This document shows, piece after piece, positions 62,970 through 64,000 of a stretch of DNA of 64,000 bases; positions within the stretch are counted from its first letter, which is position 1, and each line of letters opens with the position of its first letter. The position numbers and the translations under genes were made by a program. The DNA lies in contig NC_079516.1 in assembly GCF_000801105.2 (NCBI RefSeq), positions 5,270,001-5,334,000 of the forward strand, written 5' to 3'. The notes beneath the pieces were generated by a model. The model did no database searches. It worked only from the letters and a program-made list of their open reading frames with translations, and was not told where the DNA came from. The stretch is from Raphanus sativus (lineage: Eukaryota; Streptophyta; Magnoliopsida; Brassicales; Brassicaceae).

Positions 62970-63062
62970 TAGTGCTAGAACAGTGGTTAGCACTCTTTAC
63001 ATCAATCGAAACAACCCGAATTCGAACATGGGCGGTACATTTTATTCTAGTTTTTTAACGTA
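62970..63062 (+). mobile_element. SINE-like head
   Basis: A-box-like AGTGGTTAGCAC (62982) and B-box-like ATTCGAACATGGG (63019) at tRNA-like spacing. No anticodon-stem pairing consistent with a real tRNA, and no clear tail or duplication. Confidence 0.45.
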
Positions 63063-64000
63063 ATTCATTAATAAGGATAGAAAAGACATTTCATAATCAT
63101 CTTTCTCCTCATGTACCCGATTCAACCCTAATAACAGCGGCCACCCCTTTTTGTTTTTTTTATAATTGTTTTCTTCTATTTATATATGTATTGATAGCTA
63201 AAACTGATATATCTAATGAAAAATCTTCGATTTTAGGTTTATATAAATGAAATTCTTGAGTTTCTGAGATCGCCGAATTTTTTGTCCGATTAGCCCCAAA
63301 TCGCGGCGGCATGAAGCCAAGGAACGATTTTCTGGCGAGTAAACGGTCGTCGGCGCCGCGTTTTCAAATATATTTTCTGCTCAATTAAGCTAGTTTCTTC
63401 CAATCAGGTAAAATTTGTTTTCAACCTATTCACGCTAAGAGAGAATAAAAATAAAGGAATACGTTATTCTACACTATCCAGAAGAAAAAATTCACTCTGG
63501 TTTTTACTCTACATTTACTTTTCTTTTCCTCCATTTTTACTTTGCTCATTCACCTTTTTACTCTACTAATTAGTAATTACCAATCACACTCAAAATAAAA
63601 AGAAAATATAAATTGTCACTGCTTTACCAGGTCTGACATCTGCGTGGCGACACATGGTAACGAAATCTTTTGTCGGATAGATGACACCCAATAAGAGCTG
63701 TACACGTGTCAATAAGAAAAAATTGACTGCCAATCGTATTAGTTGTGAATCGGATTGACCAGAAGAGCACAGTATCACTTAAGACACGTTTGTTTAAACA
63801 ACAATCTGTCATCTGACAACATTTCTGTGCTTATTGTTATTTCTCGTTAAAGAACAACAATGCTATGTTTTAATATGAAAATGTAAGACAGAAACATATA
63901 AAATTTATAGATATTTTCCTAAGAAGAGTCTATATAAGTATTTTTCAGAAAAAAAAAGAGTCTATAAGTTCCACATAGCGTCGGTTAAAAAGTGTTGCAC
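63063..64000. other. Intergenic, right edge
   Basis: A locally GC-richer patch at 63260-63365 (GCGGCGGCATGAAGCC, GTCGGCGCCGCG) could be part of a gene leader, but no frame is supported. Confidence 0.35.

Noticed and set aside
62970..63062. A functional tRNA gene
   Set aside because: Only A- and B-box-like motifs are present; the cloverleaf stems do not pair, so it is treated as SINE-derived.

Overview
The window is nuclear DNA of a crucifer (Brassicaceae). It is AT-rich, its genes contain GT-AG introns, and about half of it is transposon sequence typical of the family: Helitrons, CACTA elements, Harbinger-like and Emigrant/Stowaway MITEs, SINEs and poly(A) retroposons. There is one 100-N assembly gap. 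The species cannot be fixed by eye.

The core (about 5.4-38.4 kb) is a decayed prenyltransferase/terpene synthase cluster: a TPS pseudogene (5.6-7.3 kb), an intact seven-exon plastid-type TPS (11.9-14.2 kb), a broken geranylfarnesyl/geranylgeranyl diphosphate synthase (22.5-23.8 kb), and a second open seven-exon TPS (32.6-38.4 kb) whose intron 2 holds two head-to-tail Helitrons. Downstream on the minus strand lies an intact CID-type RNA-binding protein gene (43.4-45.5 kb). A CID9-like gene beside TPS and GFPPS genes recalls the Arabidopsis chromosome 3 CID9-TPS17/18/19-GFPPS neighbourhood, so the locus is probably syntenic with that sesterterpene cluster. The pathway logic is that the prenyltransferase makes C25 (or C20) diphosphate in the plastid and the neighbouring TPSs cyclise it. 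Here the prenyltransferase is broken and one TPS carries Asn in place of the first Asp of DDxxD, so the haplotype has largely lost or altered the route.

Layout: 1-5.4 kb nested Helitrons, an Emigrant MITE and SINEs; 5.4-8.5 kb TPS pseudogene with a LINE fragment replacing its last exons; 8.7-10.8 kb Helitron; 10.8-11.5 kb LTR-element remnant; 11.9-14.2 kb intact TPS, followed by TRIM-like repeats; 15.4-15.9 kb small acidic unknown gene (minus); 17.4-20.9 kb MITEs and a CACTA element containing a Helitron; 21.4-25.8 kb GFPPS pseudogene between two Helitrons; 26-28.4 kb two poly(A) retroposons; 30-32.3 kb Helitron and Harbinger-like element; 32.6-38.4 kb second TPS; 38.7-43.2 kb solo LTR and a composite element with captured gene fragments and a nested CACTA; 43.4-45.5 kb CID gene; 46-64 kb gene-poor, including a Helitron that carries sugar-transporter and RPS4 fragments.

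Several insertions can be proven inside the window, by target-site duplications or by an unfilled paralogous copy. Coordinates of spliced exons were deduced by eye from reading frame, splice consensus and comparison between the copies.
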